Assembly (NCBI GenBank): GCA_001429555.1
Contig: LMSR01000001.1
Location: 242,687 to 306,686, forward strand
DNA: 64,000 bases
Source: Nocardioides sp. Soil797
GTDB taxonomy: Bacteria; Actinomycetota; Actinomycetes; Propionibacteriales; Nocardioidaceae
Direction: 5' to 3'
Every line of letters begins with the position of its first letter. Position 1 is the stretch's first letter. The position numbers were made by a program, and so were the translations under genes. The notes below the pieces were generated by a model. That model was given only the letters and a program-made list of their open reading frames with translations, ran no database searches and was not told where the DNA came from. Shown piece after piece: positions 36,012 through 45,352 of this stretch.

Positions 36012-37142
36012 TCACGCCTCCCGATGCAGGGAGATCAGCTCGGTCCGATTGACGGCGCCGACCTTGCGCATGATGTTGCGCAGATGGGACTTGACCGTGT
36101 TCTGGCTCAGCACAAGGTCGTGCGCAATCTCGGAGTTGCTCCGTCCGAGTGCCACCATGGCCATGACGTCGTGCTCACGCGGCGTCAGTTGCTTGTTCCA
36201 CGCCGGTGTCGTCCCGACGAGAGGGAACCCGACGGACGCCACCGTGTCTGCGTGCTTGCGACCCACCAGGCGCACGAGGTCCACACCGGTGTCCAGCGAC
36301 GCCATCGTCCGGTCCATGGAGGCAAGGGCGTTGCGGATGTGCACCCGTTGGGTGCGGAAGCGTTCGTAGAGCAGTTCGCGCTCGAGCACGGCGCCCACGC
36401 CGGAGGCGAAGGTGTCGAGGTTGCCGCCCAACTCGTCATGCTCGGTGGCCGGCGACGACCGGCGTTCGGGAACGTAGAGGAGCGCGGCCACCCGTCCCGC
36501 AACGGGCATGGGCGCAATCCGCACACCGTCCTCGCGCGTCCGGACCCGCACCGGACCCGGCAGCACGGCCAGATGGAGGGGGTCGGTGAGACGCAATGGC
36601 AGTGCGGTGTGGACGATCTCGCTCTCCCACCGGAGATCGCCCAGCGGCAACGGCTCCGAGTCATCGACGGATCGGGCAGACCTCCTGCTCGGTGACTCCT
36701 CATGGGCCTGCCAGAGCGACCAGGTGTCCGTCTCGACACGTGCCGCCAGGGCCCAGCGGGCGCCGAACGCCGACGCTGCCGCGAAGCAGATGCTGTCTGA
36801 CAGCTCTGACTCGTCCTTGCAGGAACGAAGCAGCGCAAGGGAATCGGTCACCTGTCGCCGGGCACGTGAGTCAGCCCGGTCGAGATGGCGGTCCCACTCG
36901 TCGCAGAGCTGCGCAGCCTCGAAGGCGAGGTTGGAGATTTCCTCGCTCGGCGCAGATTCCAGGAGCGGAACAAGAGCCGGGATGACCACACGCAGGGAGT
37001 GAATGATGTGGTTCTCCCTCTTTGCCTGGTCCGGCCTGGACGGGGAAGTCAGCCCTGCCCGTCCGAGACGGCCCGTGAGGCTCCGGGCGTCCGCGAGGAT
37101 CTCGCGTGCCGAGCGGGTCCTCGGATGCGCCCGGCTGGTCAC
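36012..37142 (-). CDS. LuxR-family regulator with GAF-like sensor domain
   Basis: A 376-residue protein. The C-terminal LuxR helix-turn-helix (about 312-370: [52 protein letters not shown]) is clear. The middle ([22 protein letters not shown] to [13 protein letters not shown]) has the layout of a GAF domain. GTG start at 37142 overlaps the TGA of the preceding homologous regulator (GTGA); longer frames lack support. It probably acts with that regulator on the divergent acyl-CoA operon at 38363. Confidence 0.82.
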   Translation of the reverse strand: MTSRAHPRTRSAREILADARSLTGRLGRAGLTSPSRPDQAKRENHIIHSLRVVIPALVPLLESAPSEEISNLAFEAAQLCDEWDRHLDRADSRARRQVTDSLALLRSCKDESELSDSICFAAASAFGARWALAARVETDTWSLWQAHEESPSRRSARSVDDSEPLPLGDLRWESEIVHTALPLRLTDPLHLAVLPGPVRVRTREDGVRIAPMPVAGRVAALLYVPERRSSPATEHDELGGNLDTFASGVGAVLERELLYERFRTQRVHIRNALASMDRTMASLDTGVDLVRLVGRKHADTVASVGFPLVGTTPAWNKQLTPREHDVMAMVALGRSNSEIAHDLVLSQNTVKSHLRNIMRKVGAVNRTELISLHREA

Positions 37143-38257
37143 CGCGAACCCCGGCGTGGTGTGCTTGCACGGGACTGCAGGTGTCGGGCCACCGCTTCTG
37201 AACGGCTCGCCGCCCGCAGCTTGTGGAGAATGCTCGCGACGTGGCTCTTCACTGTCTCGGGAGAGAGAACGAGCTCCTGAGCGATGGCACGATTGCTCGC
37301 GCCGGCGGCAAGCAACGTGAGCACCTCCTCCTCGCGGCGGCTGAGCGGGGCCGGGGGATCGTCGACTTGGATCGACTCCGTCGCCTGCGCGGGACGCGTC
37401 GCCGAGTCTGTCGGCAACATCAATTGCTCGGTCTCGAGATCGGCAAGCGTCCTGGTGATGTCCCGCAGCACTTCGTCCATGCCGGCACGCTGACCCGCGA
37501 TGCGCTCGCGAAGCACCGCACACTCGAAGCGCACGCTGAACTCGGCGGCAAAGCGGTCGACGCTCTCCAGGTCACCCTGCGAGACCGGACTGTGCTGGCC
37601 CAGACGGTCGGCGTGCAGGAAGCCGATCACGCGCCGATTGGTGGTCAGTGGGGCGGCGACGTAGGAACGGCTCTGGGTCACCCGCACCAGTGGCTTGTAG
37701 GTGCGCGGGTCGGTCTCGGCGTCCTCGACGATCACCGCCACACGGTGTCGGACCATCTCAGTCTCCAACATCGAGCGAGCCAGCGGGATCTCGTTTCCGT
37801 CGTGGGCGAACTGGTCGAACTCGGCAGCGTCGGGATCGGCATGGTCCTCACGGCGCATGGTGTCCGGAAGCCAACGAGAGCCCCGGGCCGAGGAGATCAT
37901 CACCCGTGTGAACCCGCACGCATCGCGGAGCTCGGCCGGAGCGCGGCGTGACATCTCGCCGCTCGACGAGATCCGGCTGAGCCGGTCGATGGCAGAGGCC
38001 AGTCTGGCGTCCGTCTCGCGACGTGTGCAGTCGTCCTGGGCCCGGGTCGCTCGGCGCTCGTCGATGACCTCGACGAGCTCCGCGAAGGCCCGCGCCGCGA
38101 AGGCCCCCTCCGGCACTCCCCGACCCGGCGCTGCGCGAGCCCAGCTCTCCAGCTGGTCGAGCGCCTCCCAGTGCGCCGAGTTGCTGAACGCGTGCTCGTC
38201 GCGAGCACGCAACCGGGTGGCACGCAGGTGCCCGATGCTCGCTGCTACGTCGCCCAC
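37139..38257 (-). CDS. LuxR-family regulator with GAF domain
   Basis: A 372-residue protein. GAF-like domain about residues 110-260 ([16 protein letters not shown] ... [25 protein letters not shown]). LuxR helix-turn-helix about 310-362 ([43 protein letters not shown]). It is clearly paralogous to the regulator at 57272-58480: both share a (M/L)LE(T/S)E(M/V)VR block and a GFLHAD/GLLHAD block. GTG start at 38257 is supported by TAGAGT 7 nt upstream. Divergent from a six-gene catabolic operon. Confidence 0.87.
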   Translation of the reverse strand: MGDVAASIGHLRATRLRARDEHAFSNSAHWEALDQLESWARAAPGRGVPEGAFAARAFAELVEVIDERRATRAQDDCTRRETDARLASAIDRLSRISSSGEMSRRAPAELRDACGFTRVMISSARGSRWLPDTMRREDHADPDAAEFDQFAHDGNEIPLARSMLETEMVRHRVAVIVEDAETDPRTYKPLVRVTQSRSYVAAPLTTNRRVIGFLHADRLGQHSPVSQGDLESVDRFAAEFSVRFECAVLRERIAGQRAGMDEVLRDITRTLADLETEQLMLPTDSATRPAQATESIQVDDPPAPLSRREEEVLTLLAAGASNRAIAQELVLSPETVKSHVASILHKLRAASRSEAVARHLQSRASTPRRGSR

Positions 38258-38362
38258 GGAGCTGACTCTAACCCGGATGGGGGAAGAACATCACCCGTTA
38301 GCAGGGGGAATCCACCTCGGTTCCTGCGCAGACTGTGGCCTGCCACTCATGCAAGGAGCCTG
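38258..38362. promoter_or_regulatory. Divergent promoter region of the regulator pair and the catabolic operon
   Basis: Contains the reverse -10 ACTCTA (38265-38270, TAGAGT on the coding strand) and an interrupted dyad, TAAC...GATG (38269-38279) against CATC...GTTA (38289-38300). The dyad overlaps the regulator promoter and is a candidate binding site. AAGGAG precedes the ATG at 38363. Confidence 0.4.
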
Positions 38363-39523
38363 ATGTCCGACACCCTGAACTTCTCGATCAGCGACGACCA
38401 GCAGGCGCTGGTCGACGTCGCGCGGCGCTTTGGCGAGCAACGCCTGGCGCCGTTCTACAAACAGCGCGAGGTCGAAGGCGCGTATGACCGAACAACGTTG
38501 GTCGAGATGGGAAGGCTCGGGCTCTTCGGCGTCGAGCTGCCCGAGGAGTACGGCGGCCTGGGTCTCACCTGCACCACCGCGGGCCTGGTACTCGAGGCGA
38601 TCTGCCGGTCCGACTACAACATCGGCCAGTTGATGGTGACCATGTCGCTGAGTGCCGCGGTGCTGTCCCGGCACGGCGACCCTGACGTCGTACGGCCATG
38701 GCTCGTCGGCATGACCCGGGGCGAGGTCATCCCAGCGATCGCGTTGACCGAGCCAGGTGGTGGATCGGACGCCGCGAACCTGTCACTGCGAGCCCGTCGT
38801 GACGGCGACCACTACGTCCTGGACGGCGAGAAGACCTCGACCAGCTTCGCGGCCCAGGCCGGCTTCGCCGTGGTCTGGGCTCGGACGGGGGAGCCAGGGG
38901 CCCGCGGCATCAGTGCCTTCCTGGTGCCGCTCGACCTGCCAGGCATCACCACGAGTGAGTTCGAGGACCTGGGTGGCCGCAGTGCCGGCCGCGGGGCGAT
39001 CTCGTTCGACGGCGTGGCAGTCCCGCTCTCTCACCTTCTCGGTGAGGAGAACCAGGGGTTCGTCCAGGTCATGCAGGGCTTCGACTACAGCCGGGCCCTG
39101 ATCGGCCTGCAGTGCCTCGCGGTTGCCCAGCAGTCGTTGGACGAGACCTGGCAGTCGGCCAGCGAGCGCACCAGCATGGGCAAGCGGCTGACCGACCATC
39201 AAGGCGTCTCCTTCCCGCTGGCGGAAGCTGAGACACACCTCGAGGCGTGCCGACTGCTCTGCCTGAAGACCCTCTGGCTCAAGGACCAAGGCCTTCCGCA
39301 CACGACCGAGGCAGCCATGTGCAAGTGGTGGGGGCCGAAGCTGGCCTTCGAGACCGTCCAGACCTGTCTGCTGATCAACGGCCACGCGGCGTACACCGAG
39401 GAGCTGCCCTACGAGCAGCGGCTCCGTGACGTGCTCGGTCTCCAGATCGGCGACGGAACCGCCCAGATCATGAAACTCGTCATCGCCCGCCAGAAGGTCG
39501 GCCGCACCAGGACGTCGTCCTGA
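38363..39523 (+). CDS. Acyl-CoA dehydrogenase family protein with altered C-terminal active-site motif
   Basis: A 386-residue acyl-CoA dehydrogenase. Seen: ELPEEYGGLGLTCTTAG, IALTEPGGGSDAANLSLRAR, VLDGEKTSTSFAAQAGFAV and FDYSRALIGLQCL. Near the C-terminus, where most members have (Y)EGT-EIQ, it reads LQIGDGTAQIMKLVIARQ, so the usual catalytic Glu is Asp. This occurs in some dehydrogenases of alicyclic acyl-CoAs, so a cyclic substrate is possible. First gene of an operon with two crotonases, two SDRs and a CoA ligase. Start ATG with AAGGAG upstream. Confidence 0.87.
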   Translation: MSDTLNFSISDDQQALVDVARRFGEQRLAPFYKQREVEGAYDRTTLVEMGRLGLFGVELPEEYGGLGLTCTTAGLVLEAICRSDYNIGQLMVTMSLSAAVLSRHGDPDVVRPWLVGMTRGEVIPAIALTEPGGGSDAANLSLRARRDGDHYVLDGEKTSTSFAAQAGFAVVWARTGEPGARGISAFLVPLDLPGITTSEFEDLGGRSAGRGAISFDGVAVPLSHLLGEENQGFVQVMQGFDYSRALIGLQCLAVAQQSLDETWQSASERTSMGKRLTDHQGVSFPLAEAETHLEACRLLCLKTLWLKDQGLPHTTEAAMCKWWGPKLAFETVQTCLLINGHAAYTEELPYEQRLRDVLGLQIGDGTAQIMKLVIARQKVGRTRTSS

Positions 39524-39539
39524 GACTGGAGAAGAACCC

Positions 39540-40349
39540 GTGACCAAGGTCATCTACGAGAAGCGCGACCAGATCGCCTACATCACCCTGAACCGACCGG
39601 AGGTGCACAACGCCATCGACACGGAGACGGACGATCTCCTGTTCGAGGCGTGGACGCAGTTCAGCAAGGATGACGACGCGCGCGTCGCGATCCTCACCGG
39701 GAGCGGTGAGAAGACCTTCTGTGCCGGGGCAGACCTCAAGTCGCACGTCGACCCGTGGCTGGAGGCGGGTCCCGAGCTGGGACGCAGCCTGCTCGGCAGG
39801 GGCTTCGCCGGTGGCATCACCCGCGGGCTGCACCACATGCGCAAGCCGGTCATCGCAGCCCTCAACGGCTGGGTGATCGGAGGCGGCATCGAGCTGGCTC
39901 TGGCCTGCGACATCCGGGTCGCCTCGGAACGAGCGAACTTCGGGTTCTTCCACATGCGGCGGGGCATGCACTTCGCCGACGGCGGCATTGTCCGTCTGGT
40001 GAACACGTGCGGGGTCGGCATCGCCATGGAGCTCGAGCTGATGGGAGAGCCCATCGATGCCCAGCGAGCCAAGGAAGTGCACCTCGTCAACCGTGTGGTG
40101 CCGCATGACGACCTCATGAGCACGGCCGAGCACATCGCGTCCAAGATCCTGAGAAATCCGCGGGTCGCCGTGGAGTCGGCCAAGGAGACGATTCTCGAAG
40201 TGGTGGGCCGCCCCTTGGACGACCAGCTCCGACTCGAATGCCTCTACGGCTACTCGACCATGGGCAATCCCGAGATCGGTGAGCGCAAGCAGGACTTCAT
40301 CGACCGAAGCGACCCCGACCGGGTGACGACCGACAACCCGAGCGCGTGA
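39540..40349 (+). CDS. Enoyl-CoA hydratase family protein
   Basis: A 269-residue crotonase. Seen: the oxyanion-hole segment FCAGADLKSH, and GWVIGGGIELALACDIR, which retains the first catalytic Glu of enoyl-CoA hydratase. The second Glu position reads FGFFHMRRG (His instead of PE), so the chemistry may differ from simple hydration. GTG start 17 bp after the dehydrogenase stop with GGAGAAG upstream. In the operon it would act on the enoyl-CoA from the preceding dehydrogenase. Confidence 0.87.
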   Translation: MTKVIYEKRDQIAYITLNRPEVHNAIDTETDDLLFEAWTQFSKDDDARVAILTGSGEKTFCAGADLKSHVDPWLEAGPELGRSLLGRGFAGGITRGLHHMRKPVIAALNGWVIGGGIELALACDIRVASERANFGFFHMRRGMHFADGGIVRLVNTCGVGIAMELELMGEPIDAQRAKEVHLVNRVVPHDDLMSTAEHIASKILRNPRVAVESAKETILEVVGRPLDDQLRLECLYGYSTMGNPEIGERKQDFIDRSDPDRVTTDNPSA

Positions 40350-40386
40350 CCGCGCCGTCCGACAACGAGCCAAGGGACCACACATC

Positions 40387-41259
40387 ATGACCTACGACAG
40401 CACCTTCGCGCCGGGACTCTTCAAGGACAAGGTCGTCCTCGTCACCGGAGGCGGGAGCGGCATCGGGCGCTGCACGGCCCACGAGCTCGCCTCACTGGGT
40501 GCACACGTGGCCATCGTCGGCCGCAGCGCCGAGAAGCTGGACCGGGTGCGTGCCGAGATCCTGGACGACGGAGGCTCGGCCTCGACGCACGTGACCGACA
40601 TCCGTGACGAGGACGGCGTCATCGCGACGGTCGACACCGTCCTGAGTGACTGCGGCCGGATCGACGGGCTGGTCAACAACGCCGGCGGGCAGTACCGCGC
40701 AGAGCTGAAGACGATCTCGACCAACGGCTTCGAGGCCGTCGTGAGGAGCAACCTCACCGGAGGCTTCATCGTGATGCGCGAGGTCTACAACCGATGGATG
40801 GTCGATCACGGCGGATCGATCGTCAACATGATCGCCGACATCTGGCACGGCTGGCCGCACTTCTCACACTCGGCCGCCTCGCGCGGTGGCATGCTCACAC
40901 TCAGCGAGTCGGCCGCGACCGAGTGGGCCGAGTCGGGTGTGCGGGTCAACACCGTGGCTCCCGGATCCATTGCCTCCAGCGGGCTCGACACGTATGACGC
41001 CAAGGACACCGAGTTCATCCAGAGCGGCCTGGGCCAGCACATCCCGCTCCAACGGATGGGGACCGAGTCCGAGGTGTCGGCAGCGATCGTGTTCCTGCTC
41101 TCGCCTGCCTCCAACTTCATCACCGGATCATGCATCCGGATCGACGGCGGGGCGCCCAACGCCCGCCGCGGATGGTGGGATCTCCAACCGGCGCGGAACA
41201 ACGAGCCCTACAACGGCTTCCACCGTGCCGAGCTCCCGACCATCCTGGCGGACCGATGA
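40387..41259 (+). CDS. SDR-fold oxidoreductase, divergent active site
   Basis: A 290-residue protein with a normal SDR cofactor site (TGGGSGIGR, NNAGG). At the catalytic position, where classical SDRs have YxxxK, it reads FSHSAASRGGMLTL, so Tyr and Lys are both absent. This pattern resembles dienoyl-CoA-reductase/AtuG-like SDRs, which use other residues. The C-terminus is extended (RRGWWDLQPARNNEPYNGFH). The stop overlaps the next SDR by ATGA. A role as a reductase or dehydrogenase on a CoA thioester is inferred from the operon. Confidence 0.85.
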   Translation: MTYDSTFAPGLFKDKVVLVTGGGSGIGRCTAHELASLGAHVAIVGRSAEKLDRVRAEILDDGGSASTHVTDIRDEDGVIATVDTVLSDCGRIDGLVNNAGGQYRAELKTISTNGFEAVVRSNLTGGFIVMREVYNRWMVDHGGSIVNMIADIWHGWPHFSHSAASRGGMLTLSESAATEWAESGVRVNTVAPGSIASSGLDTYDAKDTEFIQSGLGQHIPLQRMGTESEVSAAIVFLLSPASNFITGSCIRIDGGAPNARRGWWDLQPARNNEPYNGFHRAELPTILADR

Positions 41260-42026
41260 CGACACAGATCGCCGACGCCCGGGTCGTCGTCCTGGGTGGC
41301 ACGGGAGGCGTGGGCCTGGAGACGGCAGCACAGTTCGCCGAGCGAGGCGCCCGTGTGGTCATCCTCGGACGCAACCACGAGCGTGGCGCGAGCGCCTGCG
41401 AGGCGGTTCGGGAGCGGAGCGGCGCCCGGCCCCACTTCGTGCGGGTGGATGCCATCGACCCGGAGGACGTCACCCGAGCAGCGAAGGCCTGCATCGACCA
41501 CTTGGGATCGGTCGACGTGCTCGTCAGCGCAACCGGACCCAGCCAGCCACCGCGCCTGCTGCACGACCTGGCGATCGGCGACCTGAGGGAGCGGATCAAC
41601 GAGATCATGCTCCCGCCGCTGCACATGATGCACGCCCTCCTCCCCACCATGCGGGAGCAGGGCAGCGGCGTCGTGGTCAACGTCGCGTCCGACGCCGCGA
41701 AGACGGCCACACCCGGCGAGAGCGCGATCGGTGCGGCGATGGCGGCCATCGTGATGTTCTCCAAGGCGGCCGCGCTCGAGGCCAAGCGCGAGGGAGTGCG
41801 GATCAACCTGCTCACGCCCTCGCTCATCGCGGACACGCCCGGAGCCGCCCTGATCGCGGGTGAGCCGTTCAGCGCCCGCATGTTCGAGAAGGCTGCTTCG
41901 CTCGCGCACCTCGGTGTCGCGGAGCCGAAGGACCTCGCCGCCATGGCCGTGTTTCTCGCCGGTCCCGATGCCGCGCGCATCACCGGCCAAGCCATCAGTG
42001 TCAACGGCGGCATCTCCGTTGCCTGA
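41256..42026 (+). CDS. SDR-fold protein lacking the catalytic Tyr-Lys pair
   Basis: A 256-residue SDR-fold protein. LGGTGGVGLETA is the cofactor loop, and VNVASDAAKT carries a Ser-like position. The YxxxK region reads ESAIGAAMAAIVMFSKAAALE, with Ile and Met in place of Tyr and Lys, so classical SDR catalysis is unlikely. The C-terminal AARITGQAISVNGGISV is normal. It is translationally coupled to the preceding divergent SDR, so a hetero-oligomer or a sequential reaction is possible. Start ATG at 41256. Confidence 0.83.
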   Translation: MTTQIADARVVVLGGTGGVGLETAAQFAERGARVVILGRNHERGASACEAVRERSGARPHFVRVDAIDPEDVTRAAKACIDHLGSVDVLVSATGPSQPPRLLHDLAIGDLRERINEIMLPPLHMMHALLPTMREQGSGVVVNVASDAAKTATPGESAIGAAMAAIVMFSKAAALEAKREGVRINLLTPSLIADTPGAALIAGEPFSARMFEKAASLAHLGVAEPKDLAAMAVFLAGPDAARITGQAISVNGGISVA

Positions 42027-42057
42027 CCACGTTCATGCCACCCAGCAGGAGGAAGTA

Positions 42058-42846
42058 GTGACCTACCAGACCATTGACCTACTGGTCGAGAACGGCCTTG
42101 CGCACCTCGTGCTGAACAACTCCCAGCCCGGGAATCCCATGGGCGAGGTGTTCTGCCGGGAGTTCGGCGAGGCGGCCAACGAGCTCGCCGGACGCTCCGA
42201 CGTACGGGCGGTTCTCCTGCGGGCAGAAGGGGACTTCTTCAGCGTGGGTGGGGATCTCAGCCTCTTCTCGAGAGACCTCGACAAGGCGTCCACGGAGGTC
42301 CTCAACGGCACGTACAACCTGCATATGGGCCTGGCCCGCCTGCTGCGCATGGATGCCCCGATCGTGGGCTGTGCACACGCCGGCGCAGCCGGTGGAGCGG
42401 TCTCCCTGCTCTCCAACTGTGACCTGGTCTTCGCGGCCGACACGGCCACGTTCACCGCGGCGTACGCGCGACTGGGCTTCACGTGTGACCTCGGCGCCAC
42501 GGTGGGGTTGGCTTCCCGGATGGGCATCGCCCGCGCCCGCCGTTTCCTCCTGCTCAACGAGTCACTCGATGCCGAGGAGGCAGCTGCGGCCGGACTGGTC
42601 GATCACGTCGTCACGCAGGGCGGGGTGACCGAACGGGCCTTGGCCGCGGCACGGGACCTGGCCGTCGGCCCCACCCGGGCGTACGGCGATCTGCGTCGCT
42701 TGGTCGGGAAGGCCCTGGGAACACCGCTGGAGAGCCAGCTCGAGGACGAGGCCCAGTCCCTGGCCCGGGCAGCCGCGACGGCGGACGGCCGAGAGGGCAT
42801 CACCGCTTTCACACAACGACGACGACCGCACTTCTCGGGGTCCTGA
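42058..42846 (+). CDS. Enoyl-CoA hydratase/isomerase family protein
   Basis: A 262-residue crotonase. Oxyanion segment FSVGGDLSLFS. Both hydratase Glu positions are replaced (GGAVSLLSNCD and FTAAYARLG), while GFTCDLGAT keeps the Asp position of PaaG-type isomerases. Isomerase or ring-opening type chemistry is therefore likelier than hydration. GTG start with a very good AGGAGG at 42047-42052 after a 31-bp gap. Fifth gene of the operon. Confidence 0.86.
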   Translation: MTYQTIDLLVENGLAHLVLNNSQPGNPMGEVFCREFGEAANELAGRSDVRAVLLRAEGDFFSVGGDLSLFSRDLDKASTEVLNGTYNLHMGLARLLRMDAPIVGCAHAGAAGGAVSLLSNCDLVFAADTATFTAAYARLGFTCDLGATVGLASRMGIARARRFLLLNESLDAEEAAAAGLVDHVVTQGGVTERALAAARDLAVGPTRAYGDLRRLVGKALGTPLESQLEDEAQSLARAAATADGREGITAFTQRRRPHFSGS

Positions 42847-42882
42847 CCGCACCCATCACCTCACCCGGAAAGAGGAACGACC

Positions 42883-44445
42883 ATGTGGCTCCACTCAGAG
42901 ATCCGCACCCTGGGAGACATCCCGCGTCACTACGCGCAGACCATGCCCGAGAGTCCCGCACTCATCGACGCCGCAGGCGCCGACTCATGGGCCCGACTCG
43001 ACTCCCGATCGAACCAGGTCGCCCGGGTCATGCTCGATCTCGGCATCACGCCCGGCGACCGGGTGGCCCTGCTCGGCAAGAACTTCAAGCAGTACTTCGA
43101 AGTGCTCTTCGGCGTGGGCAAGGTGTCGGCGTCGCTGGTGCCCTTGAACTGGCGCCTGGCGAAGCCCGAGCTGGTCGGCATCATCAACGATGCGCGGCCG
43201 GCGGTGCTGCTCGTCGACGAGGAGTACGCCGACACCGCGGCGGCCGTGATCGCGGCCAGCGACACCACCTGCCGAGTGATCGGCTACGACTCCGCCAACC
43301 CGGACCGGGGCGAATGGGCGGGCCTCGTCGCAGCGGCGTCCGACACGGACCCGGGCATCGAGGTGAACCCGTGGGAGACAGTCGTGCTGATGTACACCTC
43401 GGGCACCACCGGTCTGCCCAAGGGCGTGCAGCTCTCGCACCAGAACTACCTCTACCTCCGGCTGTGCGAGCACCTCGAGCCGTCCTTCAACTACACCGCT
43501 GACGACGTCATGCTCACCGTGATGCCCCTGTTCCACGCGATGGGCGTGGGGCTGTCGCTCCAGGCTCTCTACAACGGCGCGGCGGTCGCCGTCTACTCGA
43601 TGCCGACGCCGGCCGAGCTCATCGAGCTGATCGAGAGGGACCGGCCAACCATCCTCCCGCTGGTCCCGGCGGTCATCCAGATGATGCTGGAGGTGGCCGG
43701 GGAGAGCACCGAGGTCTTCGCTCCGGTTCGCGTGGTCGTCTATGCCGGGGCGGCCATGCCGATGGCTGTGCTCCAGCGCGCGCTCAAGGCGATGGACTGT
43801 GACTTCATCCAGTTCTACGGGTCCACGGAGACCGCGGCCGGCGTGACGTTTCTGCGTCCCGAGCAGCACCGTCAAGGGGCAAAGCTGGAGACCTGCGGCA
43901 GCCCCCTGCCATTGGTCGAGATCAAGATCGCTGACCCTCTCGGTGACGAGGTCCCCGACGGAGCGGTGGGCGAGTTCCTGATCCGCGCACCCTCTCTGAC
44001 GACGGGCTACTTCAATCAGCCGGAGCTGACCGCGGCAGCCTTTGCTGGTGGTTGGTACCACTCCGGTGATGCGGGTTTCCGTGACGAGGAGGGGTTCCTC
44101 CACCTGGTTGACCGGGTGAAGGACATGATCATCACGGGCGGCGAGAATGTCTACTCCACCGAGGTGGAGAACGCGCTGGGACAGGTCGACGGGGTCCAGA
44201 TGTGCGCGGCGGTCGGACTCCCCGATGACAAATGGGGCGAACGTGTGGTCGGCGTCGTGGTGGCGGACCCGTCGGCGGCACTGACAGAGGCGACCGTCAT
44301 CGCGCAGTGTCGTGAGCTCATCGCCGGCTACAAGGTGCCCAAAGAGATCAGGTTCCTCAACGAACTGCCGATGACGGCCAGCGGCAAGGTGATGAAGAAT
44401 TCTCTGCGGGAACAGATCCGCGCCAACGGTGAAGGGGCGAGCTGA
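42883..44445 (+). CDS. AMP-dependent acyl-CoA ligase
   Basis: A 520-residue adenylate-forming ligase that activates a carboxylic acid with ATP and CoA. Seen: A3 VVLMYTSGTTGLPKGV, A5 FIQFYGSTETAAG, A8 YHSGDAGFRDEEGFLHLVDRVKDMIITGGENVYSTEVE and A10 PMTASGKVMKNSLRE with the catalytic Lys. It is the last gene of the operon and probably makes its entry substrate. AAAGAGG upstream of the ATG. The acid is unknown; an alicyclic or aromatic-derived acid would fit the neighbours. Confidence 0.92.
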   Translation: MWLHSEIRTLGDIPRHYAQTMPESPALIDAAGADSWARLDSRSNQVARVMLDLGITPGDRVALLGKNFKQYFEVLFGVGKVSASLVPLNWRLAKPELVGIINDARPAVLLVDEEYADTAAAVIAASDTTCRVIGYDSANPDRGEWAGLVAAASDTDPGIEVNPWETVVLMYTSGTTGLPKGVQLSHQNYLYLRLCEHLEPSFNYTADDVMLTVMPLFHAMGVGLSLQALYNGAAVAVYSMPTPAELIELIERDRPTILPLVPAVIQMMLEVAGESTEVFAPVRVVVYAGAAMPMAVLQRALKAMDCDFIQFYGSTETAAGVTFLRPEQHRQGAKLETCGSPLPLVEIKIADPLGDEVPDGAVGEFLIRAPSLTTGYFNQPELTAAAFAGGWYHSGDAGFRDEEGFLHLVDRVKDMIITGGENVYSTEVENALGQVDGVQMCAAVGLPDDKWGERVVGVVVADPSAALTEATVIAQCRELIAGYKVPKEIRFLNELPMTASGKVMKNSLREQIRANGEGAS

Positions 44446-44542
44446 GTCACGAGTCGGGAACGATGCCTCCGGCTGTGGCGGCCCACACCCCAGCTGCCGT
44501 TCTCGGTTGTGCGGTGACAGCGCCTGCGCGCAGGATCCACCC

Positions 44543-45265
44543 ATGAGCGCATCGGACTCCCTGCACGAGCAACGCATTCGACTGTTGGAGGGCTCCTTCA
44601 ACGTGCGAGACCTCGGCGGACTGGCCACCGTGGACGGCCTGGTGGTCGCGCGGGGGCGGATCTTTCGCAGTGACTATCCCGGGTTTGCGAACGCGGCCGC
44701 GGGTGCCGGCGTACGCGAACTGGGCCTGCGGACCGTGGTCGACCTGAGGCGGAGCGCCGAGGCCGGGCTGGAGTGCGTGTCGTGGCGCGATCACGGCGTC
44801 GACTATCACCGGATCCCGCTCTCGGCCGGCGGTGAGACGTCGTGGGACGCGAAGTACCACGCCTACCTGACCCATCTCCCGGTCACCGTCGTTGCCGCCG
44901 TACGCCGGGTGATGGACGCCGCCTCGCACCCAGTGCTGTTCCACTGCGCGGCCGGGAAGGACCGCACCGGCGTCGTGGCGGCGCTGGTGCTGCTGGTGCT
45001 CGGGGTGGGGGAGGACGCGGTCGTCGCCGACTACGTGCTCACCGAGAAGGCTCTGGACTCGATCCTGGCTCGCCTCGGCGGCATTGAGCTGTACGCCGAG
45101 ATGCTGGGCGAGCGCGACCGCGAGGGCCAGCGCCCCAAGGCCGAGAACATGCGCGGCCTGCTGGCCTGGCTCGAGAGCCAGGGTGGCGCCGTGCGGTGGC
45201 TCGTCGAGAACGGAATCACGCAGCGGGAGGTGGATGACTTCCGGGTGGCAATGCTGCAGGTTTAG
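44543..45265 (+). CDS. Tyrosine-protein phosphatase (PTP, IphP/PtpB type)
   Basis: A 240-residue phosphatase. The N-terminal FNVRDLGGLATVDGLVVARGRIFRSD is the typical opening of this family. The P-loop is HCAAGKDRTG (nucleophile Cys, Arg), the lipid/tyrosine-phosphatase form found in PtpB. It may act on phosphotyrosine proteins or phosphoinositides. Start ATG at 44543 is 97 bp after the ligase stop. No clear link to the flanking catabolic operons. Confidence 0.88.
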   Translation: MSASDSLHEQRIRLLEGSFNVRDLGGLATVDGLVVARGRIFRSDYPGFANAAAGAGVRELGLRTVVDLRRSAEAGLECVSWRDHGVDYHRIPLSAGGETSWDAKYHAYLTHLPVTVVAAVRRVMDAASHPVLFHCAAGKDRTGVVAALVLLVLGVGEDAVVADYVLTEKALDSILARLGGIELYAEMLGERDREGQRPKAENMRGLLAWLESQGGAVRWLVENGITQREVDDFRVAMLQV

Positions 45266-45274
45266 GCAAACCTC

Positions 45275-45303
45275 TTGATTAAACGGTCAGACCATTCTAA
45301 TCT
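45275..45303 (+). promoter_or_regulatory. Sigma-70-type promoter with embedded GGTCAGACC operator, CoA-ligase gene 1
   Basis: TTGATT (45275-45280) and TAATCT (45298-45303) are 17 bp apart. Between them, 4 bp from each box, lies the perfect inverted repeat GGTC-A-GACC (45285-45293). The same arrangement is found at 58668-58696 ahead of the paralogous ligase. GGTCnGACC-type sites are recognised by FCD-subfamily GntR repressors. Confidence 0.72.
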
Positions 45304-45352
45304 GCGACATGTGTGATCGTCACCTCACCACGTCCTGAAAGAGGAACGCGCC

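Noticed and set aside
38171..38362. N-terminal extension of the acyl-CoA dehydrogenase starting at 38171
   Set aside because: It would overlap the divergent regulator gene and has no conserved residues; the ATG at 38363 has a good ribosome binding site.
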